Shown here: positions 63,585 to 64,000 of the stretch, piece after piece
Layout of the letters: the number at the start of each line of letters is the position of its first letter
Numbering within the stretch: position 1 is the first letter of the stretch
Assembly (NCBI RefSeq): GCF_010015445.1
Contig: NC_053114.1
Span: 30,259,079 to 30,323,078 of the forward strand
DNA from: Perca fluviatilis
Lineage: Eukaryota > Chordata > Actinopteri > Perciformes > Percidae
DNA length: 64,000 nt
Direction of reading: 5' to 3'
Notes under the pieces: model-generated
The model's input: the letters and a program-made list of their open reading frames with translations, nothing else
Database searches by the model: none
Told to the model about the DNA's origin: nothing
Made by a program: the position numbers and the translations under genes

Positions 63585-64000
63585 ATGGTATGGGAGAGCT
63601 GCAGACTGTCATATATCACCTCAGATACAAATGGATTCACAAACAGCTTCTTTCAACCTGGTAGCAAGGAGCCTGACCTGAAGAGCATAAAACATGCAGA
63701 GGTTTTCAATGCATGATCCCTCACAGGCTTCCCACCCATGAGCCCAGCCATTTGGGCTGCGTTGTGCAGCCAGCTAAGATGAAGGCACTGCTGCCAGGGA
63801 ATAATTTCTGGTTTCCTATAAAATGTAAAGAACTGGGATTTTTCACAACAACAAAACTTGTTAACCTGAAAATGTTTATTTGTTCGTCGAAAAACCCTTA
63901 TTTTATTGTCTGCTCTGTATTAGATATACACTACACTATCTGAAATTCAAAATAAATGTATGAATGGCCTTACACAAATATTTTTCTTTTATACATATTT
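63585..64000. other. Probable distal hkdc1 3' UTR, with polyA signal
   Basis: No gene recognised. AATAAA at 63,951-63,956 could end hkdc1 transcripts that run through the LINE fragment. The window ends before the expected HK1 neighbour. Confidence 0.4.

Overview
The window looks like teleost (percomorph-type) nuclear DNA. Genes are split by GT-AG introns, and (GT)n/(CA)n microsatellites are very abundant. There are many interspersed repeats that I recognise from fish genomes: tRNA-derived SINEs, an L2-type LINE tail, hAT-like and Tc1-like elements, and foldback elements with TTAA at their ends. Nothing prokaryotic or viral was seen.

Layout. 1-12,360 is one degenerate 27-bp satellite. It stops about 14 bases before a 664-bp foldback element (12,374-13,037). 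13,038-20,893 is repeat-rich and has no gene I can support. Four genes follow, all on the + strand: srgn (serglycin, 3 exons, 20,894-28,365), vps26a (retromer subunit, 9 coding exons, 30,466-37,503), supv3l1 (mitochondrial SUV3 RNA helicase, 16 exons, 42,710-50,452) and an hkdc1-type hexokinase (21 coding exons, 53,180-62,881). Order and orientation match the vertebrate SRGN-VPS26A-SUPV3L1-HKDC1(-HK1) block as I remember it from human 10q22, so HK1 may lie just past the right edge. I joined the exons by hand from splice sites, reading frame and remembered vertebrate proteins. All four give intact ORFs (151, 328, 790 and 946 residues).

The genes are neighbours by conserved synteny, not parts of one pathway. 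Serglycin packs secretory granules, VPS26A sorts endosomal cargo, SUPV3L1 degrades mitochondrial RNA with PNPase, and HKDC1 is a glucose-phosphorylating enzyme thought to dock on mitochondria.

The most unusual signals are in the hexokinase gene and in the satellite. The hexokinase C-terminal half carries a charged insertion of about 32 residues that is itself split by an extra intron. An intron sits exactly at the seam between the two duplicated halves. The 234-nt C-half exon is split by an intron that is half foldback transposon. The satellite has a conserved 17-nt core, a variable 10-nt spacer and higher-order duplications. In supv3l1, a (GT)n tract forms the whole 3' end of the intron before the Walker A exon.
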